DNA of 64,000 bases from Inia geoffrensis (GCA_036417435.1 CM070908.1:55673590-55737589), one strand, 5' to 3'; shown: positions 44,590 to 57,582, counted from the first letter of the stretch. The notes: generated by a model from the letters alone, not told the origin. Made by a program: numbers and translations.

Positions 44590-46010
44590 TTAAAAGATAT
44601 GACAGATATAATGTATATTTATTTCACCTTCAGTTTTGAAAGATATTCTCACTGGATATAGAATTCCAGGTTGAAGATTTTTTTTCCCCAGATGCTGTTA
44701 TTACCACCTTTTGGCTTCCTTGGTTTCTTATGAAAAGTCAGTGGTCCCTGGAATCATTTTTACCTTTATGTAATGTAGCATCTTTCTCTGGCTGCTTTCA
44801 AGATCTTTTCTTTATCTTTTGTTTTCTTTGCATTTATCCTGCTTGGAGTTCATTGAGCTGCTTGAATCTGTAAATTTAGGTTTTATACCAAATTCGAAGA
44901 ATATTCGAAATATTCTTCAAATATTTTTCTACCCCATTCTCTCTTGTTTCTCCTTCTGAAACTACAGTTACGCCTATGGCAGACTTTTTGATGTTGTCCT
45001 ACAGGTGTGATGTTCTGTCTATATTTTGTTTGATCTTTTTTTTCTCTCTATTCAGATTGGATCATTTCTATCAGTCTGTCTTCAGATTCATTGACCCTTT
45101 CCTTCATCACCTCCATTCTGTTAAGCTCATCCAGTGATGTTTTGGAAAATTTTATATATTGTATTTTTTAGTTCTAGAACTTCCAGTTTGTTCTCTTTTA
45201 TTGTTTCTATTTCTCTGCCAAGGTTTCCTATATGTTTCATATATTCTTTTAGACCGTTGAGCATAATTATGATAGCTGCTTAAAAATTATTATCTGTAAA
45301 TTGTAACATCTGGGTTATCTTGGGATCATTATTGATTGTCTTTTTTCTTGAGGTTGGGTTTCATCCTGTTTTATTTTTGTATATGTAATAACTTTAGAGT
45401 GTATTTTGAACACTATACTATTATATTATGAACACCATGGCTTCTCTTATATTCTCCTGAAGAAGTTTTTGGGGGCAGATTGTTGTTTGTTTTGGTTTTT
45501 GCCTTAGCTCTCAATTAGCTTGACTGAACTAAAACCACAAACTCTGTCTCCTGGGCAGCACCTCAGTTCTTGGCTCAGTTATTTTATCTTTAGCCAGACT
45601 GTTGCTTACAGTCTGCTCCATACATTCCTGGCTCAGGAGTCAGCCGGAAATTGGGCAGAGTTTTAACACAGAATTTGTGTCTCTCTCTTGCTGGCTGTAT
45701 ATTTTCTGGGATTTTCTCTTTACTTTCAGTGTCTGTGGTTGTCCCGAAATCTGTCCCCCAAGGACTGCATGCTTTCTATTGGAGTTTTAGCCACCTCACA
45801 TGCCACTGACTACAGCCTGCCACCAGGCTAAGAGCCATGAAATTGAGGAACACATCGAAGTGTTTTCCCTTCTTCCGAGCGTCAGCCTTCTTCTTGAATC
45901 TGCCTACTTTTTAATCTTTCTACAGTGCCTTCAGGTAGTTGTGTTTTCAGTTTTCCTCCAGAGTTTCTAGTTATTTTCTCCAGGAGAACCAGTCCAGTAG
46001 GAGCTTACTT
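44590..46010 (-). mobile_element. Old L1 ORF1/5' region, antisense
   Basis: GGATATAGAATTCCAGGTTG, TCTTTCTCTGGCTGCTTTCA, ATTCAGATTGGATCATTTCT and GTAACATCTGGGTTATCTTG are antisense ORF1/5' landmarks, parallel to those at 21770-22060. A 10-bp-arm inverted repeat GAAGAATATT/AATATTCTTC lies at 44896-44918. Confidence 0.78.
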
Positions 46011-46887
46011 GGCCATACCAGAAGTAGAACCAAAAATACACTTTTTAAAGAACATTTAAAATGCAAGCTGCTCCTTCCCGTAATTAGTTCAGATCAGCAA
46101 GTTTGAAAAATATAAGTAGATAAAAACATGGAACTTGAGAACTTCTAGAGGAAAACTGTTATTTTTAGGGTCTTGGTAAACAGCACTACTATTAACACCC
46201 AAATAAGCAACATGGTTCATTGTAGACGTCAACATATTAATGAGATACCAAAAACTGCTTTGTAAATCTTTTAGTCAGAACTTTTTATTTCATTCTAGTG
46301 AAGTAAAAGTTGCCATGCAGCAACTTACATACCAATTCACAGAATTAAAGGGAGAAACAAAAAAATTTCTCAACCAGAGTTGGAGATTTTCCACTGTCAG
46401 CAATTGATAGAATAATTATACGAAAAAAAAAAAAATATATATATATATCAGTAAAGGCATAGATGAATGCCTAAAGCACATTGATATAGAATACTACATC
46501 CAACAACAGCAGAATACACATTCTTTTAAAATGCACATGGTATGTTTACCAAGTTGGTCGAAATGCTGGACCATAAAACAAGTCTCAATAAAATTTAAAA
46601 GTTTGAAATATATAGAGAATATAGGATATCCTCTGACCACAATTCAATAAAATTAGAAATCTATAACAGAAATATGTCTAGGGAAACCCCAAATGTTTGG
46701 AAATGCAACAACACACTGTATACAATTCATGGTTCAAAGAAGAAATCACAAGGTATTAGAAAATATTTTTAACTAAATGATGATGAAAATACAGCATATC
46801 AAAATTTGTAGGATGCAGCTAAAATAGTATGTAGAGGAAGTTTTATAGCTTTAAATATTTGTATTAGAAAAAAGAAAGGTCTTAAAT

Positions 46888-47080
46888 ATGCTGTCCAATA
46901 GAACTTCCTGTGATAATGGCAATGTCCTCTATGTGTATTCTCCAATCCGGTAGCCACTAACCATGTGTGGCTATTAAGTACTTGAAATGTGGCTAGTGTA
47001 ACTAGGGAATTGAATTTTTAATTTATTTAATTTAAATTAATACCCACATGTGGTTATTGGCTACCATATTGGACAATGTG
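46888..47080 (+). mobile_element. MER5A-type hAT-Charlie DNA transposon relic
   Basis: Ends TGCTGTCCAATAG and (reversed) CATTGTCCAATA are the terminal inverted repeats. Interior GGTAGCCACTAACCATGTGT, GGCTATTAAGTACTTGAAAT and TGTGGCTAGTG match MER5A as I know it. Non-autonomous and long extinct. Confidence 0.87.
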
Positions 47081-47213
47081 GATCTAAAAATCAGTGACTA
47101 AAGAAAAGTACACAGTATAAGTAATAAGCATATAGTAAAGATAAGAGCATAAATCAGTGAACTGGAAAGTAGACCAAAAAATAGAGAAAATCCATAAATC
47201 TAAATGCTTGTTC

Positions 47214-47422
47214 ATTGATTGATTGATTGATTGTACGCGGGCCTCTCACTGTTGTGGTCTCTGCCGTTGCAGAGCACAGGCTCTGGACGTGCAGGCTCAG
47301 CGGCCATGGCTCACGGGCCCAGCCGCTCTGCGGCATTTGGGATCTTCCCGGACCAGGGCACGAACCTGTGTCCCCTGCATCAGCAGGCAGACTCTCAACC
47401 ACTGCGCCAGCAGGGAAGCCCC
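47214..47422 (-). repeat. CHR-2 SINE, antisense, with (ATTG)5 tail
   Basis: The usual T-run is replaced by five ATTG units (47214-47233) directly before TACGCGGGCCTCTCACTG. Perfect target duplication AAATGCTTGTTC at 47202-47213 and 47423-47434. Confidence 0.94.
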
Positions 47423-47772
47423 AAATGCTTGTTCTTTTAAAAGATCAATAAAATTTATTAAGTGTAGAGAGAGCAAAGATTACCAATATCCAGAGTAAGA
47501 GAGGGACTACAAACATTGGGAAAATAATGGAATGTTATGAACAATTTTATGCCAAAAAATTAAACAATTTAGATGAAATGTACAAATGCTTTGAAAAATA
47601 CAACTCATCAAAACTGACACAAGATGAAACAGAAAATCTGAATAGCCCTGTGTCTATTTTTAAAAACAAAGTCTAATTCAACATCAGGCAGCTTCTCACA
47701 ACGATTTTGAACCTCAGACAGTGTTGGTAGAAATATAAAATGGTATAATTACTTTGGAAAAAGTCTGGCATT

Positions 47773-48002
47773 TCTTTTTTTTTTTTATTATTTTTTATTT
47801 TTTTTATTTTTTGGTACGCGGGCCTCTCACTGTTGTGGCCTCTCCCGTTGCGGAGCACAGGCTCCGGACGCGCAGGCTCAGCGGCCATGGCTCACGGGCC
47901 CAGCCGCTCTGCGGCATGTGGGATCTTCCCGGACTGGGGCACGAACCCATGTCCCCTGCATCGGCAGGTGGACTCTCAACTATGGCGCCACCAGGGAAGC
48001 CC
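47773..48002 (-). repeat. CHR-2 SINE, antisense
   Basis: T-rich tail with TTATT interruptions, then reverse CHR-2 ending CACCAGGGAAGCCCC. Probable duplication CTGGCATTTCTT (47765-47776) and CTGGCACATCTT (48003-48014). Confidence 0.9.
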
Positions 48003-48480
48003 CTGGCACATCTTATAAAACTAAATATACACCTTCTCTTTGCCTCAGCAATTCTACTTACAGTTGTGTATACAAGGGAAATTGAAATATATGTTGACAA
48101 ATAAACACAAAGCCTAGACGTCAATAGGAAAATGGATAAACAAACAATAGGATATTTATACAATGGAATACTATTCAGCAATACTGAGGAGAAAATTACA
48201 TTCGTAAGATGCAACAGCACTTATGAAACTAAAATACATGCTGAGTGAAAGAAGCCTTCCACAAAAAGAGTATATACTATATGATTTCATTTATAAGAAA
48301 TTCTAGAACAGGCAAAACCAGTCTGTGGTGGGGGAAAAAAATCAAAATAGTGGTTCTTTATGGGGGAGTAAGGGGTTTTTTAGTCAGGTGTATATATTTG
48401 TCTAAACTCAGTGAACGTACACTTCAGACTTGGACACTTCACTGAGTATGAATTTTACCTCAACAGGAAAAAATTAGTAT

Positions 48481-50800
48481 TGAACTGCAGTTAATGGTAG
48501 GCATGCTGAATTATTTAGGGAAAGTCTGACATCTGTAGTTTACTTTGAAATACATCAAAAAGACTAGATGGATTGATGGATGGACAGGAAGATGGATATG
48601 TATATAGATATGTGATAAAGCAAGTATAGTAAAATGTTAGTGGTAGAATCTAGGTGGCCTTAAACATACTCTGCTGTGTATATGAAATTTTTCATAATAA
48701 AATGTTGAGGAGAAAAGGTGAAGGAAAAGCGTGCTTTTAATTCCATGTACACAGGATTATGGAGATGCAGTTGAGCTGAGCCTCACTGGGATCTGCCTTT
48801 ATAGACAAGAAAAATGTGTTATGCATACATTTGTTCTGAGTTTCTTGAGAGCTACTATCAGCAAAGGATCATGGAATAATTAATTAATATGTATCAAGCT
48901 TTCTCCCTGTCCTCTGGAAACTTGCAATCTAATGAAACATATAAAACAAACATACAAGTAATAGAGCACAGAATGCCATACATTCTCTAAAGGAGGTAAG
49001 GACCAGCTGGCGTGTTGTTCAGCCGAGTGAGAGCATTTTAGGTCGGAGGAACCCTGGAGGCTGCCTGGAGGAAGGGCTATTTTAGATACTAAGAGGACAG
49101 GGGCCTTCAGCACAGAAGACGGTATCTGGTGCAGAAGGGAGCCTGTGCAGATGTTTGGAGGGGTGTGAAATAAACCTGGAAAGGTGGGACCAAGGCCTTG
49201 AAAACCAGGTTTGGGTTTTATTCCATAGCTAGGGAGGAGACATACATTGTGTGTTTGGGCAAGGGAGGGAGATGAATGCTTTAATATAAATGTTACGTAC
49301 TAGTACCCAGAAATGCAGGAAGTCCAGATGAGAGCTGCCCCGCTTCCCACTGTAAGGCTTTATTCCAATCACACGCCCTTGGAGGGGTGCCCGGGACCCG
49401 GTTTTAAGTTGAAGAAAGTAGCTTAGAGGGTCTCCAAGGTCCATCCAGTTCCAGCATTCTGTGATCTGTTGGCTGGAAAAAGTTGTTGCTCAGATTAAAT
49501 ATTTCCTCTTGCAATGTTATGTTGCTCTGTTAGCCAACTCTTACTTCATAAAGTCTGGATTGTACTGTTAGATATATTACAGATTCCATATTCTGGGTAT
49601 CAGAGCTGTGAGCTGTTGCTGTGTGGTAATGTTGCTTTTCGCAGACCGGTAACATTTCGAGCTATTGAACTTTAACACTGCGAAAAAGAAATGACTGATT
49701 ATGTCCTTAAACTGGGTGGGGGTTACAGGGGAAACCTTCCAATGCTTCTGCATATGTCACAGATGGGTCTGAGTAACACGAACTTGCTTGTATCATCCTG
49801 GTAATTCCCGAATGCAAGGAAACAGAGACAACACAATTTCTTGTGTTGAAAGAAAATCTATTACTGCGTGAGTTTTTAATAATGATTTTATTGTAATCTC
49901 TGGCGTGTTTCGATCTTTGGCCCGGAAAAAAATGTCCCAATATATTGAACCATTGGGTAGGTGGTGAAAAACTAACTTTCAGCTCTAATCATCCAGGTCT
50001 AGGTGGACATCTGCGTGTGTCGAGAGTGAAGGAAAGATGCTGGAAATATTGTTATTTTCAGACCACTGGGTTCAGGCATTTGATGTGAGGAAAGAAATGA
50101 TACGTTGGAAAAGTTGTGTGAGGTGGGAACACAGAATCTTTGGGAGGAAAAACAGAAAGAAAGGTAGCTCAGAGCACACTCATTAGTATGTTTGCCGTTG
50201 CTGCGGTGGTTTGATGACTGGCTTAGACCTGGTTCCAAAGACACAAGTTTGATCTCTGATGGAGTGCTGGTTACACAGAGATCTCTGTTGCAGAGAAAAC
50301 ATGTTTCTTAGCGTTCATTCACTTTTCATCTTGTTAGGGAAAGAAGCCATGTCCTGACCTCATCAAAACCATTTAAACACCAAGCCACAGCTCTCCAAGG
50401 GTCTCATAGATTTGTGGTTTGTGAATGGGGCAGAGGTGGTCCGTATTCCTATTTATTGATGGAATCAGTCCAGAGTAATCTCAGAACCCCCAGGGCCTTT
50501 TACAAAGAGGGTGTTCTCTCAGGGAACCCAGTAAGCGGGGTCTCAGATCAGAACTGCTTCAAAGAGGTAAGGGATGTGCCTCCAGGCCAGGGCCCAGTAA
50601 AGAGCGGAAGCTGCTTTTCCTCTGCTGGGAACTAAAGACTGCCACACCGCGACCCTTCCGTTTTTTAAACGTTTCCCTGATATGTGCGCTGTTTGTTAGC
50701 AAGCAGCACGTTTTGAAGCCAGATATCCTGTCCAAATAACAATAACGTCACAAGTCCTGTCATGGGCATAGTTTCCCCTTTCTTCAACTTATAAGGATTT
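48481..50800. other. Repeat-poor intron interval
   Basis: 2.3 kb with no clearly recognised transposon apart from a possible L1 tail to about 48720. 49450-50650 looks unique. Open frames are short. Best candidate in the distal window for conserved noncoding elements. Confidence 0.45.
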
Positions 50801-51150
50801 TTCATATGATTACAAAAGGAACTATTAAAATCTTAGAAAATATAGAAGGTGTAGAGCCACAAAAGTCATCCATAATACCACAACTTAAAGGTGTTAACCA
50901 TTGTTAGCATTTTAAGATTTTTCTTCTTCCTTTTAAATTTCTCTTACATATGTATATGCATAAATGTCATAAGGGCATCGTCGGAAACATGCCAGCTATT
51001 TTTCACATAACATGAGAATTTTTCTCGTGTTATAAAAAGCCCTTAGAGAATATACTTAATGACTACAAAATATTCATTCCATTTTGTGAGCACAGCATCA
51101 TTTTAATAGTACCTCACTCTTAGACATTTAGATTGTTTCCAGGGTTCTTT
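50801..51150. repeat. Ancient LINE-like fragment
   Basis: CCACAACTTAAAGGTGTTAACC, TTTTTCACATAACATGAGAA and TAGACATTTAGATTGTTTCC are landmarks of an old dispersed LINE-like repeat, same style as 42091-42694. Family not certain. Confidence 0.5.
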
Positions 51151-51581
51151 TGTAAAAGTAGGAATATCCGGGTTTCAGGAGACACACGTCTGTGTCTGGG
51201 AAAGGGGGAGAAATGTGTGAGTTTGCAAGGGTGCCTGGTGGCCCAAACTAAACCTGTTCAGACCCCTCCGCGGGGCCTCTGTCTGGCTTTCTGTGCATCC
51301 AGATTGAAGGACCAGAGAGGGAGTCCTCAGATCCGCTGATCATGGCAGGGGTCACTATGTGTTTGTGCTGCTCTTCCTGGGGACAAGCAGGCTCTGGGGA
51401 TGGGAGTCCATCCCAGTGGACAACCCCTCTGCTCCCAGTAGCCCTGTGAGGCCAAAGGACCTAGCCCTTCCTCGCTCTCTTTTCCTCAGAAAGAGAGACA
51501 CCGCTTTCTTGGTCCCATGCGGCTGTGGTCTTAGGTCTGAAACAGAGGAGCTTTAAGTGGCTTGGAGCCTCCTGGACCGAA
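51151..51581. other. Intron, nothing recognised
   Basis: GC-moderate unique-looking sequence without a supported feature. Confidence 0.45.
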
Positions 51582-51690
51582 TAATAATGGTACTAACAGT
51601 GGCTAATATTTATTGGGCATTTGCAATGATGCTTCAGGTGCTCTACATACAGCAGCTTGTTAATTTGCAGACCTCCTGTTCTGAGAGCAG
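51582..51690 (-). repeat. MIR fragment, antisense
   Basis: AATAATGGTACTAACAGTGG and CTAATATTTATTGGGCATTT, then GTGCTCTACATAC, match the reversed MIR 3' end. A short sense MIR-like piece follows at 51715-51795 (GCTCTGTGACTCAGGCAG). Confidence 0.75.
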
Positions 51691-51799
51691 GCGGTAGTGT
51701 CCCCTAGTGAAAATAAGCAAGGCGGGCTCAGGGTCTCACAGACCTGGTTAGGGTCCCAGCTGCCCCACTGACCAGCAGCTCTGTGACTCAGGCAGGTGC

Positions 51800-52215
51800 A
51801 GCTGTTAGGAATGCATTCAGCTGCAAAGATCAGAAAACCCAACCAAGAGTGACTTAGACAAGTAGGTAGTTATTTTTCCGACATTATGAGAATCCTGGAG
51901 GGAGCCAACCCCGGGCTCATGCGGTGTCTTCAGGGACCCACTCTCTTATCTTCCCACCTGCACTATCCTCGCCTTGTGGCGTTTGTCCTCATGGTTGCGA
52001 GATGGCTGCATCTGAGGCAGGAAGAAGCAGGAGGGAGAAAGTGGGGCAGCCCCTGGATCAGGAAAGCAAAAGCTTTTTTTGAAACGCTCAGCTGATGTCT
52101 CATTGGCCGGAACATGGCCACCTGGCTGTAAGGGACTCTGTGGGAGAAGGTTTAGCTGGACGCATTGCCCTCCCTAAAGAAATCAGGGTTCGGTTAGCAA
52201 GGGAGACAAGGAATG
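51800..52215 (+). repeat. Ancient medium-reiteration repeat, copy 2
   Basis: Homologous to 10568-10912: CAGCTGCAAAGATCAGAAAA, GGTTGCGAGATGGCTGC, GAGGCAGGAAGAAGCAGG and CTGATGTCTCATTGGCCGGA. This copy extends further 3' (GCATTGCCCTCCCTAAAGAA). Confidence 0.65.
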
Positions 52216-54640
52216 TGTGATGGGTCAGCAGCCATCAGCCTCCGTGTCAGCAAGTCACTTCATCTCCCTGAGGCTCAGTGGTTCCTCCTCCCTAGTCTGG
52301 TCAGGCTCTTTCAACTCACTAGAGGTATCCCCGGTTTGCCTTAGGGCTTGGGAGATCCCCAGGGATGGGGAGACCCAGACATGGGTCCCAGCAACACACA
52401 GTCCATTCCCCGTGGGTCTCTGTGCTTCCCAGCAGGCCCTCTGGCACCTTGCTGTCCGGGAGGCACCAGGAGCTCTGGGCACGAGCTGTCCTGCCATCAC
52501 TTCGAATCGGGCATCCGTGGCTCCCTGCCACACCCCGCGATTCTTCCTGGCTTGGAAAGCTGGCCTCTTTGCCCTCTGCTTTCTCTTCCTTCTACTCCTC
52601 ACTCTCCTGACTCAAGCCAACTGTCACCTCTGCTGCCATGGCTGCCTCTCACATTCAGACCCCCCAAAAGAGACAGTGTCCGGGGTGAATCAGTAACCCC
52701 TTGGTGAGGAGCATTGTGGTCAGGCAGAGGCTTCCTCTCCCAGTGGTCACTCGTCACCCTTTAGCCACAGGACACATTGTGGCTTCTTTGCTCAACAGAG
52801 AGAGCCCTGTGGCTGGGGCAGGTGCTGGTGGAGCCCACGTCCTCTGTGACCCGTTGCCTCGGGGAGTCAGGGCACAGGACTGCACAGCTCTCGGGGCGTC
52901 ATGCACGTTGAGTCCCATGTGAGTTGTGCTCCAGAAAACACCATCCCCCGGGTGGGCCTCAGTTTTTGTTGGAGACTGTTTGAGATGGGGGTGAGCTTCC
53001 TGTCATCTGGCTGTTGGAGAGACAGCCAGGGCCCCTGCATACTGACTTCAGGGCAGAGGAGAGAGCCAGGGAAAGGTGGCTGGTCTCATTGCCGGCATCC
53101 CTGGGGAGACCCTCGTGTTCTGTGAGGAAGACGCCTTTAGCCATGTCCCAGGCTGCTGAGAGGTGAGGGCCGGTTGTCAGGACGAATGAGGGAATGTGTA
53201 GGCACATTCTTTGAAGCCATGACTCACTCCAGAGGCCTGCTTGTGGCTGTTATTACAGCTGCTGCTGCTGCTGCAAAACAGCTTTGAACCCTGAGGTGTG
53301 AGACCGCCTTTGGAGGTGGGGGCACGGAGGGGGCAGAGTTGTTTGGCAACACAGGACAGGAGCCCTGAGTTCAGTGATCTGGGAAGGGGCCAGGGGGAGG
53401 GGGGGCTGCATAAGCCTCCGCTGTCTCCTCAGTAGCGCTTTTAGGTTGTCTGTGTGATTCTGGATGCAGGGAGAGCTCACACACCTGGACCCCGAGGGTC
53501 AAAGGCAAGAATCAGGCCAGGAGGCCCTGTTATCACAAGAGTTATCACAAGGCTGTCCAGGTGAATAGAAGGCAAAGGTATGTCACATTCCCACCAGACG
53601 GCTCTCAATTGGGGCCCTGCTCCGGCCTCATGGCACCAGCTCGGGGCCTCTTGGACAGAAGCCCAGGAGCCCCCCTTCTCTCCTCCACCCTGCGTTCGTT
53701 CTCTGGCCCAGAGAAGCTCCAGTGGGCCACAGTGCTGCACTGAGGGGCCAGCCCCTGCCCAGTCCACGTGCAGTTGCTTCTGGCCGGTCCCCAAGCTGGC
53801 CTGCCACTGCCGCTGCCACTAGGTAACTGGTTTATTTAAGCAGCTTATGCCGGGGCTCCAACGTTTGAAACAGAAAGTCACTGAGTGGCACTGCCTTCCT
53901 CCCCAGGTCCCCACCACATGCTCTCGTGGCCCCAGGAGCTCTCCTTCAGCCTGCCCAGGGCTGGAGGGCCGTGTAGTCAATCTCCTCAACCTGAAGAATT
54001 CTACAGAATGGAGTTGGCTTCGTGGGCTGGCTGCCTGTTGGACCTGCCAGCAGAACAACCCTTCACTGAAACTTTGAACTGGGTTATGTGACATTTGCTT
54101 TTTAAGCAGAGAAGAAAGGCAGATTGCTGAGCAGAGCCAAGCTAGTTATGGTTCTTTTTTTGGCTGATGAGTACTAATTCCCTTTGGGGGAGGGTTCTCA
54201 CTTGGTCCCTTTCAGACACCAGGAGAAGAAGGGGTGGGACCCTCTATCAGGCTTCAGAGGAAAGGACCCGCACCAGTGAGTGGAGGACCCCAGGTCCTAA
54301 ACTGACGCGAGCTGAGAGAGTACCTCACAGCATGACACGCTGTGCAGAGGGAGAACCGGCTCTCGGGAGCAGTGACCCCTGGGGATAGAGATGGAAGCCA
54401 GGGAGCCCATCAGGGGCGGGAGGCGCCCATCCAGCTCGCCGCCCAGAGCACTGCTGCACTCCAGGCTCCCAACAGTCAGCACCTAGTGCACAGTGGGCTC
54501 GAGACTGGGCCCTGGGGATGGCCCAGCTCACCCTCGTCTGCGCGCTCAGCCTGCAGCTCTCTGCGCCACCTCCTTCTCGTGGAGAAAACGTGTCCATGGC
54601 CATGAGTCCCTTTCCATCCCACACGTCCAGGGCAAACCTC
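52216..54640. other. GC-rich repeat-poor intron interval
   Basis: 2.4 kb of GC-rich sequence; a MIR-like fragment is likely at 52230-52300 (CAAGTCACTTCATCTCCCTG). Many overlapping open frames on both strands (for example 52217-52696 plus and 52255-52602 minus) are compositional. A CTG/CAG-type run GCTGCTGCTGCTGC lies at 53260-53273. Confidence 0.45.
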
Positions 54641-55000
54641 CCTGCTGCAACACACAGACGTGGTCCTAATCTCTGCTCCTTCCTTCCCTACCTCTCTGGT
54701 CTGGGAAGGCGGTTTTCTGCCCATCCTCACATCCTGCCTGCAGTATTGCAGCAGCCTCCTAAGCAGGCCTCCTGCCTCTAGGGCTTACCATCAGCATCCT
54801 GTACATCTTTCTGGCACAACTTGCCAAAACACGATGCACTCTAATCATGCCTCTGTTTGGGAGTTTTCAGCTCCTTGCTCGCTGCCTACAAGAAAAAGGA
54901 GAAGGTGGGAGAACCTTCCTTTGTGATTTGGCCCCCCTCTGCCTCTCTGAGTCTTGTTACACTTGGTTCTGCCCACCGCTCCAAACTTAGGGACTCAAGA
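54641..55000. repeat. Probable L2-derived segment
   Basis: CTTGCTCGCTGCCTACAAGA, GTGATTTGGCCCCCCTCTGC and CCTCTCTGAGTCTTGTTACA resemble the L2 3' region. Diverged. Confidence 0.5.
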
Positions 55001-57250
55001 AACATTTAGAGATGGAATGAATGAATATAAAAATTTGGAGGCCAAACAAGAGTCCTCTGGTGTTTTTAATTTCGTAGTTATAGAGCTGCCATGCTAATAT
55101 CTTCATGAGATATTAAGAGGATCATTGATAGTCTTTTCCTGGTTTTCTGGAGATAAGTCTGTTATCCAGAGAATTGAGAGGCCTGTCTTATTTCATAAAG
55201 GGGGCAAGGTTTATGGAATGTATAAGGAAACTGAGAGTCAAATAAGATTTTGATCTTTTGTTTTGAATTTGTAACTCAGATAATGCCTACCAAAAGCATT
55301 TCAATAATTCACTCTTTTTTTAGACAGCCAGTTCTTCAGTCGAGTTTAAAAAGGCTTGGAAGAACATGTGATTTTTAAAATATCCTGGAGGATTTTTCCA
55401 GGCCTGGGCGACTCACGGGTCAATGCACAGCTATTTCTGTATGTGTGTAGAGTGGGAGGTGCTCTGCCGGTTCACGGAGGGCAGGTCCTGGCTCTCTGGA
55501 TGGGGGGTTGGATGCAAGACTTTCCTCCTCCCTCCTTGTGCCTCAGCTGGACTTCACTGCAGAACCGCAGGCCCGTTTTCCTCACCCCTTTGTGTTTGCA
55601 TGCCTGCACCTGCTGCAAGGTGTTTATTCTGAGCTGGTCCCTTTAAATTGTGGGAGCCCTGACTCTGGGTCAGAGGTGTGGCACCCAGGTATGAACCTAG
55701 CAGGTGTCTGAGTTGCTGCTCTGGGGGAGTGTAGACTATACAGAGTAGGGGTAGCTTTGGAATACACCATCCATACATGAGAAACAAACACCTCCTAATA
55801 GCAAAAGGAACCCTCAGGTCAAATGGAGAGCTGAGGAGTGTGGACCTGGGCTGAAGGATCGAGTGCCCCGCCCAGCCCTGCAACTCATCCTTTGATTTTC
55901 TGGGCCAGGCCTTTCCCCCAGGGGCACAATCTGTTTCAAGCTAGGTGGCTGGGTGGATGTTTTCTGTTTGTCCCTCAGATCCACTCTTCACCCTTCAGTG
56001 CCCTGCCCTGAGCTCTGGAAGCTGACCATAGGGACTGTGTGAATGGGCTCCTGGCTTCCTGCCCCCTACTGTGCTCTTTACCCGGTGAGGAGAACCGACA
56101 GGAGATGAGAGGGGTGGGTGGAGGGCGCTGGGAATGGGGGGTGGCGGTGCGAGGCCCAAATATTGATTCTCCGGTCTCCTCCCTGAGGCATCACCAGGTC
56201 TGGGCCCCTGGTCGGCAGTGTTCTCCACAGGGCACTTCGTCTAAGGTTCCAGTAGCCTCTCCTCCCTCACCCCTGTGGTCCTGGCGTGTAAATGTGGCAC
56301 TGTTACTGGTCCCAGAACGCTGCACTGTGGTTCCCCTACCCCCTGCTCGCCCCTCTATAAATGGTCCCTTTATTAAACTCTCCTCAGATTACCCAGTTTG
56401 AGAGTGCCATCTGTTTCCTGCCAGAACCCTGGCGGATATGGTTCCTAAGATCTTTTCCAGCTCAGAAAAAAGATGCCTGCAAGCAAGGGGGAGCTGGCCC
56501 TTTGGGGTTCCCGTTTTTCATTGGTGCCTCCCTGCCTGGTTCACCAGGATCATGGGAGGGAGGGACTGGTAGAAATGTGATCCCAAGAGCACAGAGTCAC
56601 TAGGACAAGGATCACCAGGGCCTTGGCAGACACAGACTGTCAGAGCCCCGATTTCCAAAGAGTGGGCAGGTGTGCTGTTCCCCTGTGGTAGAGGGGAGAG
56701 GGTAAGGGTTGATCACACCAATGGAGGCTGGACTGTCACTCCCATCCCTCTCTGCCCTGTGACTTGGAGCAGGTCACCTCACCCTCGGAGCCTTGGCTTC
56801 TTCCCTCCTAGTCCAGAGCTGATTGCCCCATCCCTGGCCCACACACGAATGTTATGAGGTGCAAAGGAAGGAGTCTGTGCGGACTAAGGATAGTTGCCGT
56901 CAGAAACAGCTTTTATTGTGATGGGGTCACAGGCAGAGCACAGAGCTCCGTGGGGACATTCCCCCTGCTCCTGTCCCAGCTAAACCCGCTTCCTTTCATG
57001 CTCTCCTGCTGTACGCACTCACGGAGACATACGTGGCTCCCAGAGTGTCAGTTTCAGGATCAAAGCTTGACCTCAGAGATACCAGGTTACAGGATCATGC
57101 CATCAAAGAGCTGCGGCAGCCTCCGGCCATCTCTGGAATTCAGATCCAGACCTCGAGGGTCTTAGGCAGCCACCTGTGGCCCTTCTCAAAGAAGCCACTT
57201 CAAACTAGGTCTAAGAGAGGATAAGAGAAATTAAGAGTATACTTCTTAAA
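55001..57250. other. Repeat-poor intron interval
   Basis: 2.2 kb; only a MIR-like fragment at about 56745-56815 (CTGTGACTTGGAGCAGGTCA) is recognised. No gene supported. Confidence 0.45.
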
Positions 57251-57261
57251 TTTATCTATTC

Positions 57262-57582
57262 TTTTTTCTTTTTTTTTTTTGGCTGCGTTGCGTCTTTGTT
57301 GCTGCGCACGGGCTTTCTCTAGTTGCGGTAAGCAGGGGCTACTCTTCGTTGCGGTGCGCAGGCTTCTCATTGCTATGGCTTCTCTTGTTGCGGAGCACGG
57401 GCTATAGGCACACGGGCTTCAGCAGCTGTGGCTCGCGGGCTCTTAGAGCACAGGCTCAGTAGTTCTGGCGCACGGGCTTAGTTGCTCCGCGGCATGTGGG
57501 ATCTTCCCGGACCAGGGCTCGAACCCGTGTTCCCTGCATCAGCAGGCGGAGTCGTAACCACTGCTCTACCAGGGAAGCCCCC
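57262..57582 (-). repeat. CHR-1 SINE, antisense (first of a same-site pair)
   Basis: Reverse CHR-1 (GGCTGCGTTGCGTCTTTGTT at its A-rich end, GGGCTCGAACCCGTG as B box, ACCAGGGAAGCCCC at its 5' end). Flanked by TTTATCTATTC at 57251-57261 and 57585-57595. Confidence 0.94.

Larger units (their letters stand above)
46360..48480 (+). mobile_element. Old L1M, sense, ORF2 to 3' end
   Basis: Sense ORF2 text (CAGCAGAATACACATTCTTT, GGGAAACCCCAAATGTTTGG, GAAATGTACAAATGCTTTG), then after a jump near 47670 the ORF2 end (GGAAAATGGATAAACAAACA and CAATGGAATACTATTCAGCA near 48155) and 3' UTR. Interrupted by MER5A (46888-47080) and SINEs at 47214-47422 and 47773-48002. No intact frame. Confidence 0.85.

Noticed and set aside
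52217..52696. 159-codon plus-strand frame in GC-rich intron
   Set aside because: Overlapped by equally open frames on the other strand and in other phases; begins inside a MIR-like fragment; no recognisable domain.
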